Assembly: GCA_943361925.1 (NCBI GenBank)
Contig: CALRIT020000005.1
Span: forward strand, 62,001 to 126,000
Direction of reading: 5' to 3'
Source of the DNA: CAISCU01 sp943361925
Lineage (GTDB): Bacteria; Bacteroidota; Bacteroidia; UKL13-3
Length of the DNA: 64,000 nucleotides
The notes beneath the pieces are model-generated. The model searched no databases. It had not been told where the DNA came from and saw nothing but the letters and a program-made list of their open reading frames with translations. The position numbers and the translations under genes were made by a program. Of this stretch, positions 26,077 to 35,802 are shown piece after piece; positions within the stretch are counted from its first letter, which is position 1, and each line of letters begins with the position of its first letter.

Positions 26077-26298
26077 TTATTTTCCATATAAAGCGTACAA
26101 TTTTACTAAAAAGTCCTGGTCTGAAACTAAGCTAGCCTTTGAATCAACATATAATTGTATCAATTCTTTAGTTGGTTCAAATCCCTCAAACATGTTAGTT
26201 CCAAGTGCGTTCGCAGTATTTTCCAAAGATTGAATGTCAGAAAATTTGACTCCCATTATTGTTAAGTTTATGCGGTCTACTTCAATGGTTTTATACAT
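26077..26298 (-). CDS. VbhA-like Fic-inhibitor (antitoxin) domain protein, orphan
   Basis: 73 residues. The stretch NTANALGTNMFEGFEPTKE resembles the antitoxin VbhA domain, which has an ALxSxxLEGLEP-like helix. The Fic-inhibitory pattern [S/T]xxxE[G/N] is satisfied by T34-x3-E38-G39. A second helical half (VSDQDFLVKLYALY) fits the fold length. In VbhA/VbhT this helix blocks ATP binding in a Fic AMP-transferase toxin. No Fic motif (HPFxxGNGR) is present in the window, so the toxin partner is missing or distant. The assignment comes from pattern similarity only. Confidence 0.6.
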   Translation of the reverse strand: MYKTIEVDRINLTIMGVKFSDIQSLENTANALGTNMFEGFEPTKELIQLYVDSKASLVSDQDFLVKLYALYGK

Positions 26299-26481
26299 GA
26301 TAGTTTGAATATTATTTTAAACAAAATTAGTAGCTTTTACTGAATTTAAATTGGCGTAGGGGATGAGTCTAATTTGATTTTTTGTAAAGTCTTAAAGGGA
26401 TATTTTCCTAAGTTAAAATATGACCATAAATTTTGGCAGATAAAATCCGGATTGATAATTCAAATTTTCAAGAAAGAAACT

Positions 26482-26988
26482 TTAATTATTTCTGTAATCA
26501 ATATCACCATCCCTTTTAACATCCATTTGTTCTGGAGTTAAATTAGTAGTTGGATTCAATTCGGTATGCCTGATTTGTCCACCTAAGTAAGCTGTTCTTG
26601 AAACCAATATAAAGCTGATACCGGAAATCAATAATATAAAAATGTTAATGGGTCTAATAAGTGGTGATTTGTTCCAGGTAAGCAATAAGGCCATTAAGGA
26701 AAGTATACCAAGACTTATTAAAGAAATCAGCGCGAATAAAGCAAATTCTTCATGTGCTTCGATATTCGATTTAATTATTCCTTGAATATTTTCAACTGTT
26801 TCTTCAGCTTCTTCACCGGTTAAATAGGCAATACCTGCACCAATTGCAGAAAGTATTAGGATATAATATCCTGCAATATTGGTTTGAGTGCTCTTAACTA
26901 AAAATCCATGCAGAAGAACTAGTCCGCCAAACATAGAACCAAATAGAGGTAAATGTGTAATAAATAAATGTATATGTGTTTGGTTCAT
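26482..26988 (-). CDS. multi-helix membrane protein, DUF2231-like
   Basis: 168 residues with four predicted membrane helices. It begins MNQTHIHLFITHLPLFGSMFGG and has a conserved-looking GEEAEETVE motif after helix two, then IEAHEEFALFALIS and a last helix ending TAYLGGQIRHTEL. Histidines in HIHLFITHLP and AHEEFA could bind haem or metal, which is inference. The ATG at 26988 fits the first helix; the ORF start at 27012 adds eight residues without support. It resembles DUF2231-type proteins, but I am not certain. Confidence 0.7.
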   Translation of the reverse strand: MNQTHIHLFITHLPLFGSMFGGLVLLHGFLVKSTQTNIAGYYILILSAIGAGIAYLTGEEAEETVENIQGIIKSNIEAHEEFALFALISLISLGILSLMALLLTWNKSPLIRPINIFILLISGISFILVSRTAYLGGQIRHTELNPTTNLTPEQMDVKRDGDIDYRNN

Positions 26989-27272
26989 GGGGCTTTTATT
27001 GCACAATACCATTGAAGCTTTTTAAGTAAAAGTCAAATTTTGTATTGCTTATGAGTTAATAATAATTGGCCGGCAACATAGCTTCTTGCCAAATTTTCAT
27101 TACTACATAATTTTTATAAAAGCTTATAGAATTCACACATTTTAAAAGAAAATAATTAAAATTGGTATTGAGGATTTCAGTGATTTTTTTTAAAGCACAA
27201 AGCTTCACTTAATTGCTACACTTTATATTTTGCCATTCTTTTGGTTTGCTTATAAAATCATTTAAGAAAAAC

Positions 27273-27773
27273 TCAATCTTTAATCAATAAATTATTGATC
27301 ATGAATCTTATCAGATTTAGTTCTTCTTGCTCTATTTTCGAATCTTTATTAATTGAAATTGTTACCAATCTTTGTTTGTTTACTATGCCGTACCAAACCC
27401 AATTTGTTTGATTTATTGTGAATGTTGACTCTACTAAAACTTCAAATTTTGTTTTATAACTTTTCCAATCTTCTTTCTTTAGATCCTTTTTAAAATAGCT
27501 TTTTACAAAATCATTTAGCTGTGTAATTAATTTATCATCATTCATTCCTTTTCCAATTCCATATGCACTAATTGTAATGGTTATTTTTGATGTGGAATCA
27601 TAAATTGTAACAATCCCATCTTCATCTTCTTTCAAAGAGAAAATTTTTGGATAATAGATGTCGTAAGCCTTTGATTTTGGTAAAAATGAGGTCATTTCTT
27701 TTTTGTCGCCATTTTGACCAAATGCGTTTAGACTGAAAATAAACGTAACTATAAATAGGATTCTATAAGTCAT
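27273..27773 (-). CDS. exported hypothetical protein
   Basis: 166 residues with a clear signal peptide (MTYRILFIVTFIFSLNAFGQ) and a mature region that looks like an alpha/beta single domain (LPKSKAYDIYYPKIFSLKED, then IVNKQRLVTISI). It has no recognised domain. It is in the minus-strand stretch of small exported genes and is not closely linked to its neighbours. Length and composition suggest a PsbP/MOG1-like small fold, but I do not claim this. Confidence 0.7.
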   Translation of the reverse strand: MTYRILFIVTFIFSLNAFGQNGDKKEMTSFLPKSKAYDIYYPKIFSLKEDEDGIVTIYDSTSKITITISAYGIGKGMNDDKLITQLNDFVKSYFKKDLKKEDWKSYKTKFEVLVESTFTINQTNWVWYGIVNKQRLVTISINKDSKIEQEELNLIRFMINNLLIKD

Positions 27774-27936
27774 TTGTATTTTATTAGTTGAAGCTTTTCT
27801 TTTGGTATTATTTGATAATTGGTTTAATTCATTTTAAACGAACAAACCATATCCCTCAAAAGTAATTTTTGGTATTTGATAATTCAAGTAGTAAAATTCA
27901 ATAAATTGAAATGATTAATTTTAAATCAACCTAATT

Positions 27937-28785
27937 TTATCCAACGATTTCAGCTGAAATGATTCCTTTTCTATTGGTTCCTGAAACTCGAATGGTGTGC
28001 CCAAGAAAAATGTTGTCATCTAAAAAGTCGAATTTGAATTTTCCACCTGATGAAACACTCAATGTTGAAAGAGAAATCCTTTTTATAAATTCGTTTATAG
28101 TTATTTTATTGCTTGTTTCTTCTTGCCAGTCGTTAGCTAATTCTATGAGCTGTTCTGCGGCATATTGTTTTAGTTCTAAGTCAAATTGGTTTTGTTGTGA
28201 CCAATATTTTCTTAAATAATTCAAAGCTTTCGTCCAGGTCTTTTGATTGTCTACACTTACCTCTAAATAGATGGTAATAGTATTATTTAACCAGTTTGCT
28301 TTTCCCTCAAACCATCTTAAATCTTTGTTTAATTCAAAAACTCCAAGCTCATTATCATTTAATAAAATCGGTTTTCTATAATCTGCTAAAATTTCTAATA
28401 ATTCAGAGTTGTTAATGTTCTCATCAAGTACTTTAACTACCATTAAACGATTTGCAATTGAAGGTAAATAACCTTCAGGTATAGTTTTATCTTTTAGTTC
28501 TCTTACAATGAGTCTGTATATAGTTCCTGTTTTAAAATTGTATGGCCATGAATTGCCAAATTCACGACTTTGTTCTTCTGATAATAACCATGTAATCTGT
28601 CCCTCTCCAATTTTTAAGTGAGAAGTTTCTACATTTATATATGCTAAAATAAACTCTAAAGATTGCCATGAATCACCAATTTTTACAGCGCCTCCGCTGT
28701 AATCACTAATCAGAACTAAAACTTCTTTTTCAGTTTTTTCATATTCATTTTCATACTCAATATTATCTTGGCTTTTGTTTAACAT
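27937..28785 (-). CDS. DUF2262 domain protein
   Basis: 282 residues with no signal peptide, probably cytoplasmic. The N-terminal half (VLVLISDYSGGAVKIGDSW to about residue 120) is an uncharacterised beta-rich module. The C-terminal ~130 residues match the DUF2262 pattern: LEVSVDNQKTWTKALNYL, a middle ELANDWQEE, and the ending FDFLDDNIFLGHTIRVSG. DUF2262 proteins are often encoded in accessory or immunity-type loci, with no known activity. No toxin partner is adjacent. The domain call is by eye. Confidence 0.65.
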   Translation of the reverse strand: MLNKSQDNIEYENEYEKTEKEVLVLISDYSGGAVKIGDSWQSLEFILAYINVETSHLKIGEGQITWLLSEEQSREFGNSWPYNFKTGTIYRLIVRELKDKTIPEGYLPSIANRLMVVKVLDENINNSELLEILADYRKPILLNDNELGVFELNKDLRWFEGKANWLNNTITIYLEVSVDNQKTWTKALNYLRKYWSQQNQFDLELKQYAAEQLIELANDWQEETSNKITINEFIKRISLSTLSVSSGGKFKFDFLDDNIFLGHTIRVSGTNRKGIISAEIVG

Positions 28786-29007
28786 ATTGCTTGAATTGAA
28801 TTTTTACTATTGGGTTTAAGTGATAGGCTTGTCATTTTATGTAATAGTTCATTTTTTTTTAATAAGTATCCTATAATGTTGTTACCTGGCAATCCATTTT
28901 GGGTTTTTACTTGTTTTTTTCACTTGAACAAAAGCTTGGTAAGATTGCTAAAGTAAAAAATGAAACAGATAGGTTAAATGGAATAATCATACTTGTTTAT
29001 ACAACAC

Positions 29008-29733
29008 TTATTTAATGGCAAATTTGATATAAATAGATGCTTCCAGTTTTATTTTCTTAAACTGAAATTCTTCCTCCTTTTCAACACTTCCTGTTATTTT
29101 TACATTACTTATATGATTAGCTCTAAAATTATTTGCTGCTCCTCCGTTATTGTAGCCTGATTCACGTTCTTCAATAATGATAGGTTTTCCTAATTGCTCG
29201 CCAATTGCAGTTAACAAATACTCTGCTTTGTTTTTCGCAGCTTTTATTGCCATTATTTTCACTTCTTTTCTTAAACTATCGAGTTTAGAATGATTTACTT
29301 TGGAAATGTATGCATCTGTTATTTCTAATTTTTCGAGCTGCTGAAAAACCTGTCCCACTTTTGTAGCATTTGAAACCTTTAATGTATAATCCTTTTTTGT
29401 TAAAACATCTTTTGTACGCCATTTTACTTTAACATAATCAGCATTCACATCAGATAAGTAAAAGTTCCTAATATCAATTCCTATGTCTTTAAGTTGTGTC
29501 TTTAATTTTTCTTCCTGACTTTCAATAGTTACCTTTTCTTTGTTTACATATTTTTCCTGAATAATAATATTGATATAAATTTCATCAGGAATAATTTCAA
29601 GTTCTGCTGAACCGGTAACTTCAATATATGGTTTTTCATCATTATTTTCTTTTGTTTGGCCGAAAGAGCTTGTTACATAGGATAAAGCTAGAAGAAAAAA
29701 AAGGGTCTTAAGATTGGTTTTTAAAAGTTTCAT
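29008..29733 (-). CDS. exported SIMPL-domain protein (DUF541)
   Basis: 241 residues. A signal peptide (MKLLKTNLKTLFFLLALSY) is followed by the SIMPL/DUF541 fold: YIEVTGSAELEIIPDEIYI at the start, paired beta-alpha units in the middle, MAIKAAKNKAEYLLTAIGEQLG in the long helix, and FQFKKIKLEASIYIKFAI at the end. Known members include periplasmic YggE-like proteins linked to oxidative stress. It is probably periplasmic. Family call is good; role unknown. Confidence 0.88.
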   Translation of the reverse strand: MKLLKTNLKTLFFLLALSYVTSSFGQTKENNDEKPYIEVTGSAELEIIPDEIYINIIIQEKYVNKEKVTIESQEEKLKTQLKDIGIDIRNFYLSDVNADYVKVKWRTKDVLTKKDYTLKVSNATKVGQVFQQLEKLEITDAYISKVNHSKLDSLRKEVKIMAIKAAKNKAEYLLTAIGEQLGKPIIIEERESGYNNGGAANNFRANHISNVKITGSVEKEEEFQFKKIKLEASIYIKFAIK

Positions 29734-29929
29734 GGTTTTATTTATTTTAATTAAACGATTTAAAGGGGTTGTTACATTTGGGACTAATTTATTTGATTAT
29801 AAATATCGAATATAACAAAATTTCGTCTGCTATATTTTGGCTAATTTTTGTTTGTATTTCTGAATTATGGATTTCTTAGATTACAATAGGTTCTGTAATT
29901 TTTGGAGAATAATATGAATCTATCTACTT

Positions 29930-30733
29930 TTAGTTACCGAGTTTTTTATACAAATAACTTGTAACAATGGTATCATTGAGAATCGTTTTGATTGGTAACA
30001 TGTTTTTATAGTAAGTTACTTCTCTTTCTGTATAATAAGTTGCATCATCTCTGATGTTAAATATTTCGATTGTTGAGTCAATTGAATTGTTGCTATAATA
30101 ATAGCGTGATACAATTCTTATTGGAATTGGACGATAAGGCCCGAAGTAATATTTTTGAGAACTTGTGTCTATATTATCTAACCTGGTTTGAAGAAGGCCA
30201 TTTGTGTTGTAAACGTATTCGGAAATATACTTTATCCGATGATTAATTGTTCTTTTTACAGTGGTTCTAGATTTGTTAAGTTGACCGGATCTGTTGAATT
30301 CATACCAGAATGTATCTATAATGAATTCTGGTTGATCTAGTGGTTTTATGATCCAATATTGATATAACTTATTACTATTGGCATCAAGATTATATTTGTA
30401 GTAATATTTAAAGTAAGCATCAGTGCGATGTTCTTTTTTACTAGGAAGATTTTGATTGTAATATTCAAAAATATCAACATATCCCATTACGTGTCCATAA
30501 GAAGATTTAATAGGATTACCTTTTACATTAAATCCTATTTCACCGAAAGTATCCTTTTCAAAGAATAATTTTGTTTTACTTTTTCTATAAAGATAAACAG
30601 TTTCAATTTTGTTTTCCTTTATGGCATTTTGGTGGCTTATATCACCAATATTCATTAATCTATATGAAACCTTATTATCTTGTTTGCAGGAGAATAAAAG
30701 TGAAACAATAAAAATTGATATAATTGTTCTCAT
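29930..30733 (-). CDS. lipoprotein of unknown function
   Basis: 267 residues. Lipoprotein signal MRTIISIFIVSLLFSC, with Cys16 as the lipidation site and K-Q after it. The mature part is Tyr/Asn-rich and has a repeated beta pattern (NTNGLLQTRLDNID, YYSNNSIDSTIEIFNIRDD), as in RHS/YD-like or MORN-like output-string proteins. No clear domain is recognised. It is likely anchored in the inner leaflet of the outer membrane or exposed at the surface. Confidence 0.7.
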   Translation of the reverse strand: MRTIISIFIVSLLFSCKQDNKVSYRLMNIGDISHQNAIKENKIETVYLYRKSKTKLFFEKDTFGEIGFNVKGNPIKSSYGHVMGYVDIFEYYNQNLPSKKEHRTDAYFKYYYKYNLDANSNKLYQYWIIKPLDQPEFIIDTFWYEFNRSGQLNKSRTTVKRTINHRIKYISEYVYNTNGLLQTRLDNIDTSSQKYYFGPYRPIPIRIVSRYYYSNNSIDSTIEIFNIRDDATYYTEREVTYYKNMLPIKTILNDTIVTSYLYKKLGN

Positions 30734-31146
30734 AGCTTTCCTTCCGATGTTTTAATTGGAGTTTGATTGATCAGATATTCGAACGAAAATATATAAATGA
30801 AATTTTATCCATGATTAACAAATGCTTTTATAAAACTAGTTATTTTCATTTTTGATACGCCTTATCTTTCCAATTGCAGGTATTATAATGTTTCTTAGTT
30901 TCGTATAATTCTTCTGATTTGGAATCAATTTTTTTATTTAGTTAAAACAGCACTGAGTGTTTTAAAGGGATTAGTTTTTTTATTTCTAAATCAGCTAAAT
31001 TTTTTGAAAGAACTGCTCTTTGGAAAGTTGAATTATTAGCTGATACCTTATTTCTAATTGTTTCGAACTTTACTATTTTATGAGTTTACAATTTCAATTG
31101 GTAGAGCGTTTAATATCACATTTTCCATATCATCTTTAAACCTTAT
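30734..31146. other. non-coding AT-rich gap
   Basis: About 410 bases without a supported gene on either strand. I see only very short ORFs, no strong hairpin and no repeat. Confidence 0.6.
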
Positions 31147-32301
31147 TTACTCAGCATATTTATTAATCAACCTTACCATTAAATTGTTTAGGTATTCTAC
31201 TTCATAAGCACCAACTGTTGCTTCTAGGTGATTATTTCCAATACCGCTGTGGTTGGTAATGAATACATAAGTGCCATTGGTACTCATTGATAAAAAGCGC
31301 ATCAAAAACTCAGTTTCTTTGTCGATGCCACTGGCTGTTATTGGTATAATTTTAATTCCTTTTTCAGCAGCTTTTTGAACTGAATTTTGTATGCTTGAAA
31401 TCACTTCAATTTCATGATGTGGAGGTGCATCCAATACCAAAAACATGATTTTAGTTTTGGCTTTCGACGACCATTGTAATTCATTTACGGCTTTGTCTAA
31501 TGCTGAATGAACAGCTTCAGGGAAATCGCCACCACCATCAGCACTTTGGTTTTTGATAAAATTAGTTGTGGTGGTATAATCACTTGTGAAATTTGAAATT
31601 CTTGTCACATAGTTATCTTCTGCATCACGATAAAAAACCGATGAGGTAAATATCGTTGAATTTGGATTGGCAAGTTTTACTCTTGTAATGACATCAACCA
31701 ACTCACTTTTTAAATATTCGAGTTCATCACCCATTGAACCTGTTGCATCAACCACAAAAGCTAATTCAATATTGTTATCGTAATTGTTAGAGCTTAGAAC
31801 AACTTTATTTATTCCATCCTTAAATGGTTTCACATTTGATAGTACCAAAGTACCTTCATTGATATCCAGTGATAATTTTGAATAATCGATATCTGAGTTC
31901 TTCTGGAATAAATCAACCCAAAGTTCCGCATTGCCTTTGTTATCTGTTCTGGCGCTGTAAATAGTGCTTCCATTGCGTTTTAGTTGAACAATAGCATCAA
32001 TTGCAGGAGTTGAGTCTTGGCTTACAATTTTAACAGCAATTCTATTGTTATTAAAAATCGACCAATATGCGGGTAAATCTTTATAGTTATTTTTTGTGAT
32101 GATTGAATCCCAGTAACCCCAATGAGTTAAATCATTCCATTCACCTGCAGTTATTAAACCCGGTTTGGGTAAATTGCCTCCCTGACCGCTTCCCTCTCCA
32201 GAAGTCATGATACCGCCGCTTGATAGTTCATTTGATTCTTTCTTACAAGCAAACAAGAAACTAATCACAAAAATTGAAAGTAAAACGATTCTATTTTTCA
32301 T
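31147..32301 (-). CDS. von Willebrand factor A domain lipoprotein
   Basis: 384 residues. Lipoprotein signal MKNRIVLLSIFVISFLFAC, followed by a Ser/Gly-rich linker. An N-terminal beta region (about 60-170) may be an Ig-like module. The vWA domain then starts with ELAFVVDATGSMGDELEYL, whose D-x-T-x-S-type loop forms the metal (MIDAS) site. GGGDFPEAVHSALDKAV supplies the second loop and MFLVLDAPPHHE the last strand. vWA domains bind metal and protein ligands. It is probably on the cell surface. Confidence 0.88.
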   Translation of the reverse strand: MKNRIVLLSIFVISFLFACKKESNELSSGGIMTSGEGSGQGGNLPKPGLITAGEWNDLTHWGYWDSIITKNNYKDLPAYWSIFNNNRIAVKIVSQDSTPAIDAIVQLKRNGSTIYSARTDNKGNAELWVDLFQKNSDIDYSKLSLDINEGTLVLSNVKPFKDGINKVVLSSNNYDNNIELAFVVDATGSMGDELEYLKSELVDVITRVKLANPNSTIFTSSVFYRDAEDNYVTRISNFTSDYTTTTNFIKNQSADGGGDFPEAVHSALDKAVNELQWSSKAKTKIMFLVLDAPPHHEIEVISSIQNSVQKAAEKGIKIIPITASGIDKETEFLMRFLSMSTNGTYVFITNHSGIGNNHLEATVGAYEVEYLNNLMVRLINKYAE

Positions 32302-32435
32302 AAGTGAATTTTAATTTTAGGTAGAATTGTGATGATAAGATTCAGCACTCAAGGTAATGAATTCAATTGAGAAGTAAAGGTAAGTAGCTTGGTGTAAGAA
32401 TGACTTCTTTGAAGATGTAAAATATTCTTAATTCT

Positions 32436-34751
32436 TCACCTTCTCTTTTCGAAATACTCACCAAAATTGTCACAGTTCGAAACTAAATCATCAAAGTATT
32501 TTGGGTATTCCGATTTCAATTGCAAATAATAGATATTGGCTTCAAGTGCATCATTGTAATTGTCTTCACCCCAGTTTCCTATATGTTTAAATTCTATTTT
32601 ATTCTTTTCACATCGAACAACCATTCGTAAACATAATGCTTTGAATTTCTCTGTTTTGGAATATTGCTTTGCCAACAGATAATATTGTTTCGCTAAATTC
32701 GATTGTCGAAATTCATGTTCGTCTTCAATTTCAGAAATGTTGTATGCCGACCAATAACCCATCCTTCGCATCATGTAAACATTGCCTAAACAACCCATAT
32801 TGTAATAGGCATTTGCAACCAGGAAGTAGTAGTAATCTCTGTCCTTCTCGTTTTTATTTTCAGCTTTTTCGAGGTAGGTGATGAGTTGTTTTGTAACAGT
32901 GAATTTGTTTAAACGGATTTTATCTTTTGCCTCAATAAATGAAGGCGTATATTTTAAGGTATAAAATGGGTTTTGGTCAAAAATGTTTTCATTCTCTTCC
33001 CATGATGTATAAGCTCGGTTCCAATATTGTTGACCTGCTTTTTCGAATGCGATAAGTGCATTTTTTAGTTTGTTTTGACGGATGTACTTTGTTCCCAATA
33101 AATCATATAATCTAGGAATTTGATCCTTTAAAATCTCATATTTAAATACTGAGAAGCTATCTTTTTCATTTTTGTTTTTTCTGATATCTTCAATAAGTAA
33201 TTCAGTTTGTTCCGGAGTGAAAACTACATCGGTATAATCAAAATAATCAGTATAAAAATCCGAATAATATGTTCCTTTATTTTTAGTGGTTTTCCAATAA
33301 ACCTGTTTTGAAGTGTATTCTGAATTTTCCTCAAAATATGTTTTAGTAAGTCTTGAATACAATATTGCCGCATCACTTGTATTTTCTAAGTATTCCAGCT
33401 CTTTTCCAACCACAAAAATTAATTGCTCATTGTTTTTGTTGCTCATAAGAATTTCTTGAATTTCAATTGGAATATTAGCTTTTCCTTTTGTTTGATTGGC
33501 CGTTAAAGCAAGAGCTTTGATGAATTGTAATTGATGATTTAATTCCTCGTTTGTTAAGGTTTTTTCAAGTTTATTAATAGATGCTAAACAGGTAGAATAG
33601 TCTCTGGAAATGAATTGTAAGTAAGCTTTACCTGTGTTCCATAAAATTGAATTTGAAACTTTGTTTATGTCTACTGCATTGATAAATTGGAGTACTTCTT
33701 TGGCATAAATTCTATCGTTTTCAGAACGCTTTATAATTTGTTGTACCGAAGCTTCTTTTTCTTCAATATTCCATAATTCTAAAGATGGTTCAAACAAGGT
33801 ATAATAGGGTGTAAGCACAAAATCTTCTATCTTATTGATTTCTCTTAAAAGCAGGAATGATAGTCCATCAGAACCCGGATTTAATTCATGCATTTTTTGC
33901 AGGTATATAAGAGCTTTATCCGGTTTTTCTATTCCCGCCAGTAAATACACATTCGCTTTTTCTTCATTTGTTTTGGCATGTTGAAGTACTTTATCGATTG
34001 AAATATCTTTTTTGTAATGCTGGTGACAAACAAATCGTTTATCAATTGCATGAGCAAAAACCTGTGCCAATTCATAATTTGCTAAACTTAGGTCATTTTC
34101 TGTAAAGCTTTTGAAATACAAACTCCAATAGTATAAAATATCCTTTTTTGTAGCCTTTTCAAATGTAGAAGCAAATAGAGTTTTAATTTGTTCGAAATGC
34201 TGATTGTACCAAGCCAATCTGATAGCTAAAAATACGTAACGTTTTTTTATGGTTTGATTCTTTGTATTTTTAGAAAGCTCAATGGCTTTATTCATGAGTT
34301 CCTTCCGTTTTGGTAATAAAGAAAAACTCTCCTTTTCCCAAGGGTCATCCTGCCATGAATTATAAAACTCGCATTTTTTAGCAAATCGCAGGTAATTCAA
34401 GGTCTCTTTATCTTTCTGCTGATGAAGGTATATAATAAATTCATTCTGTGATTTTGCATCAATTTCTTCTTCGCTTAAATTATAAATTGCAGCCTCAACA
34501 AAAGGTATTTCTACTTTTCCCTTGCAGTAGTCGAACCATAATTTCGTATTGGGTTCAATATAAGTTGAGGGTAGATCTTTATCGTTGTGTTCGAATGTGT
34601 TTGATGAAAAATAGAAATCTGCATATTGGTAAAAGCCAAAAGCTTTGGGATTAAAAAGTGAAATTCGGGTATCTTCTCCATAAGGATAAAACCCACAGGC
34701 AACTATAATTTTACTTGCCGAAATCAGTATAAAAAGAAGCAAGTTCCTCAT
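32436..34751 (-). CDS. large helical-repeat lipoprotein-like protein, uncharacterised
   Basis: 771 residues. The N-terminus MRNLLLFILISASKIIVACG looks like a lipoprotein signal (IVAC), followed by FYPYGEDTRISLFNP. The rest is helix-rich with several weak TPR-like units (for example KQLITYLEKAENKNEKDRDY and LANAYYNMGCLG-like VANAYYNMGCLGNVYMM). The chosen start at 34751 overlaps the 3' end of the upstream gene by 41 bp, which suggests coupled translation. The upstream ORF start at 34820 is not supported. Such paired lipoproteins occur in other Bacteroidota, as far as I recall; function unknown. Confidence 0.75.
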   Translation of the reverse strand: MRNLLLFILISASKIIVACGFYPYGEDTRISLFNPKAFGFYQYADFYFSSNTFEHNDKDLPSTYIEPNTKLWFDYCKGKVEIPFVEAAIYNLSEEEIDAKSQNEFIIYLHQQKDKETLNYLRFAKKCEFYNSWQDDPWEKESFSLLPKRKELMNKAIELSKNTKNQTIKKRYVFLAIRLAWYNQHFEQIKTLFASTFEKATKKDILYYWSLYFKSFTENDLSLANYELAQVFAHAIDKRFVCHQHYKKDISIDKVLQHAKTNEEKANVYLLAGIEKPDKALIYLQKMHELNPGSDGLSFLLLREINKIEDFVLTPYYTLFEPSLELWNIEEKEASVQQIIKRSENDRIYAKEVLQFINAVDINKVSNSILWNTGKAYLQFISRDYSTCLASINKLEKTLTNEELNHQLQFIKALALTANQTKGKANIPIEIQEILMSNKNNEQLIFVVGKELEYLENTSDAAILYSRLTKTYFEENSEYTSKQVYWKTTKNKGTYYSDFYTDYFDYTDVVFTPEQTELLIEDIRKNKNEKDSFSVFKYEILKDQIPRLYDLLGTKYIRQNKLKNALIAFEKAGQQYWNRAYTSWEENENIFDQNPFYTLKYTPSFIEAKDKIRLNKFTVTKQLITYLEKAENKNEKDRDYYYFLVANAYYNMGCLGNVYMMRRMGYWSAYNISEIEDEHEFRQSNLAKQYYLLAKQYSKTEKFKALCLRMVVRCEKNKIEFKHIGNWGEDNYNDALEANIYYLQLKSEYPKYFDDLVSNCDNFGEYFEKRR

Positions 34752-35802
34752 TGTTAAAATTATTAAGTTGTTCTTCATCCAAATGAAAAAGTGTAATGGT
34801 AGTTTTATTGTCGAAATCAATATGCTTTTTCAGCAGTGTTATCGCCTCTTTTATTTTAGTCGAATTAATATCTTCATACTTAATTTTATCTCCGGCACGT
34901 AAATAAGTATTATTAATGAAAGTATCCTGAGATACACTGTACCAAAGTGCTTTTTCCTGTTTTAAAATGTTTTTGATAGAACTAAAATTGGTATAAATGA
35001 CCTCCGAAAAACGTTCATTGTGATAAACTTGTGCCCATGAATATACAGGAAGTGCAATATCTAAATGCTTGGGGTATTTGGGCACATCTTTCAAGTAGCT
35101 TTCTAATTCAGCTAAATCGAGGATTGAGTTTTTGTCCGGATTTTCTAAAGGATTGATAAGATTGTAACACATAAGTGTAACTTTCTCAACAGGTGGAACA
35201 CCCATTTTATCGGGATATTTATAGGGATATAAGCGTAATGTGCATGAAATTTGTTTACCTGAAATGGCTTTTAGTTTTTCTAAAAAGTGAAAATAGTTGT
35301 CTTTGGTTTTTAATGTCCAATCGCAGTCCATTTGATATTCATTGATTAAAATACCATTACTAAATTTTTCTTTAGCATATTTATTGATTAAGAAATTGAC
35401 ATTTTCAGCAAGCATATCTATTTCTTGTTTTGAGGATTTTAAAAAAACAATATTTCGTAAGTAAACGGTTGGTACAATTACCTCAAATTTATCGCTTGAG
35501 TTATAGTTTGACCACCAATCGGTTTTAGATTCGGGAAAGCTGCCTCTTTCTTCACTAAAGTTCACTTCAAAGAACTTTACATATAGTTTTTTAATATTGA
35601 GTGAATCACAAATTTTGCTCTCATTTGAAGAGAGATAAGAGCTGCTTTTCCAAAAGTAAAAAGCGCGTTCAACCTGCTCTACTTTGTGGTTTGTACAAGA
35701 GGTAAATTGGGTAAATACACCAATTAGAATGAAGTAAAAAGTGTAATTGAACCTGGAAAAATAGGTGTTGTGTATTTTTCCATTGTTTGATTTAGTAATC
35801 AT
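34711..35802 (-). CDS. lipoprotein with glycoside-hydrolase-like (DUF3142-type) pattern
   Basis: 363 residues. A hydrophobic signal ends in FTQFTSC (lipobox-like). The mature part reads like a TIM-barrel: ERAFYFWKSSSYLS, KKLYVKFFEVNFSE, ILINEYQMDCDWTLK (an acidic Q-x-D-x-D site), SCTLRLYPYKYPD, VTLMCYNL and LPVYSWAQVYH. This resembles DUF3142 glycosidase-like proteins. It overlaps the next gene by 41 bp and the pair is probably co-transcribed. Start at 35802 is uncertain, because the first ~20 residues precede the hydrophobic signal. No substrate can be assigned. Confidence 0.7.
   Translation of the reverse strand: MITKSNNGKIHNTYFSRFNYTFYFILIGVFTQFTSCTNHKVEQVERAFYFWKSSSYLSSNESKICDSLNIKKLYVKFFEVNFSEERGSFPESKTDWWSNYNSSDKFEVIVPTVYLRNIVFLKSSKQEIDMLAENVNFLINKYAKEKFSNGILINEYQMDCDWTLKTKDNYFHFLEKLKAISGKQISCTLRLYPYKYPDKMGVPPVEKVTLMCYNLINPLENPDKNSILDLAELESYLKDVPKYPKHLDIALPVYSWAQVYHNERFSEVIYTNFSSIKNILKQEKALWYSVSQDTFINNTYLRAGDKIKYEDINSTKIKEAITLLKKHIDFDNKTTITLFHLDEEQLNNFNNEELASFYTDFGK

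Noticed and set aside
27159..27180. ATTGGTATTG in the 27 kb spacer
   Set aside because: Single copy, not paired, and not close to a start.
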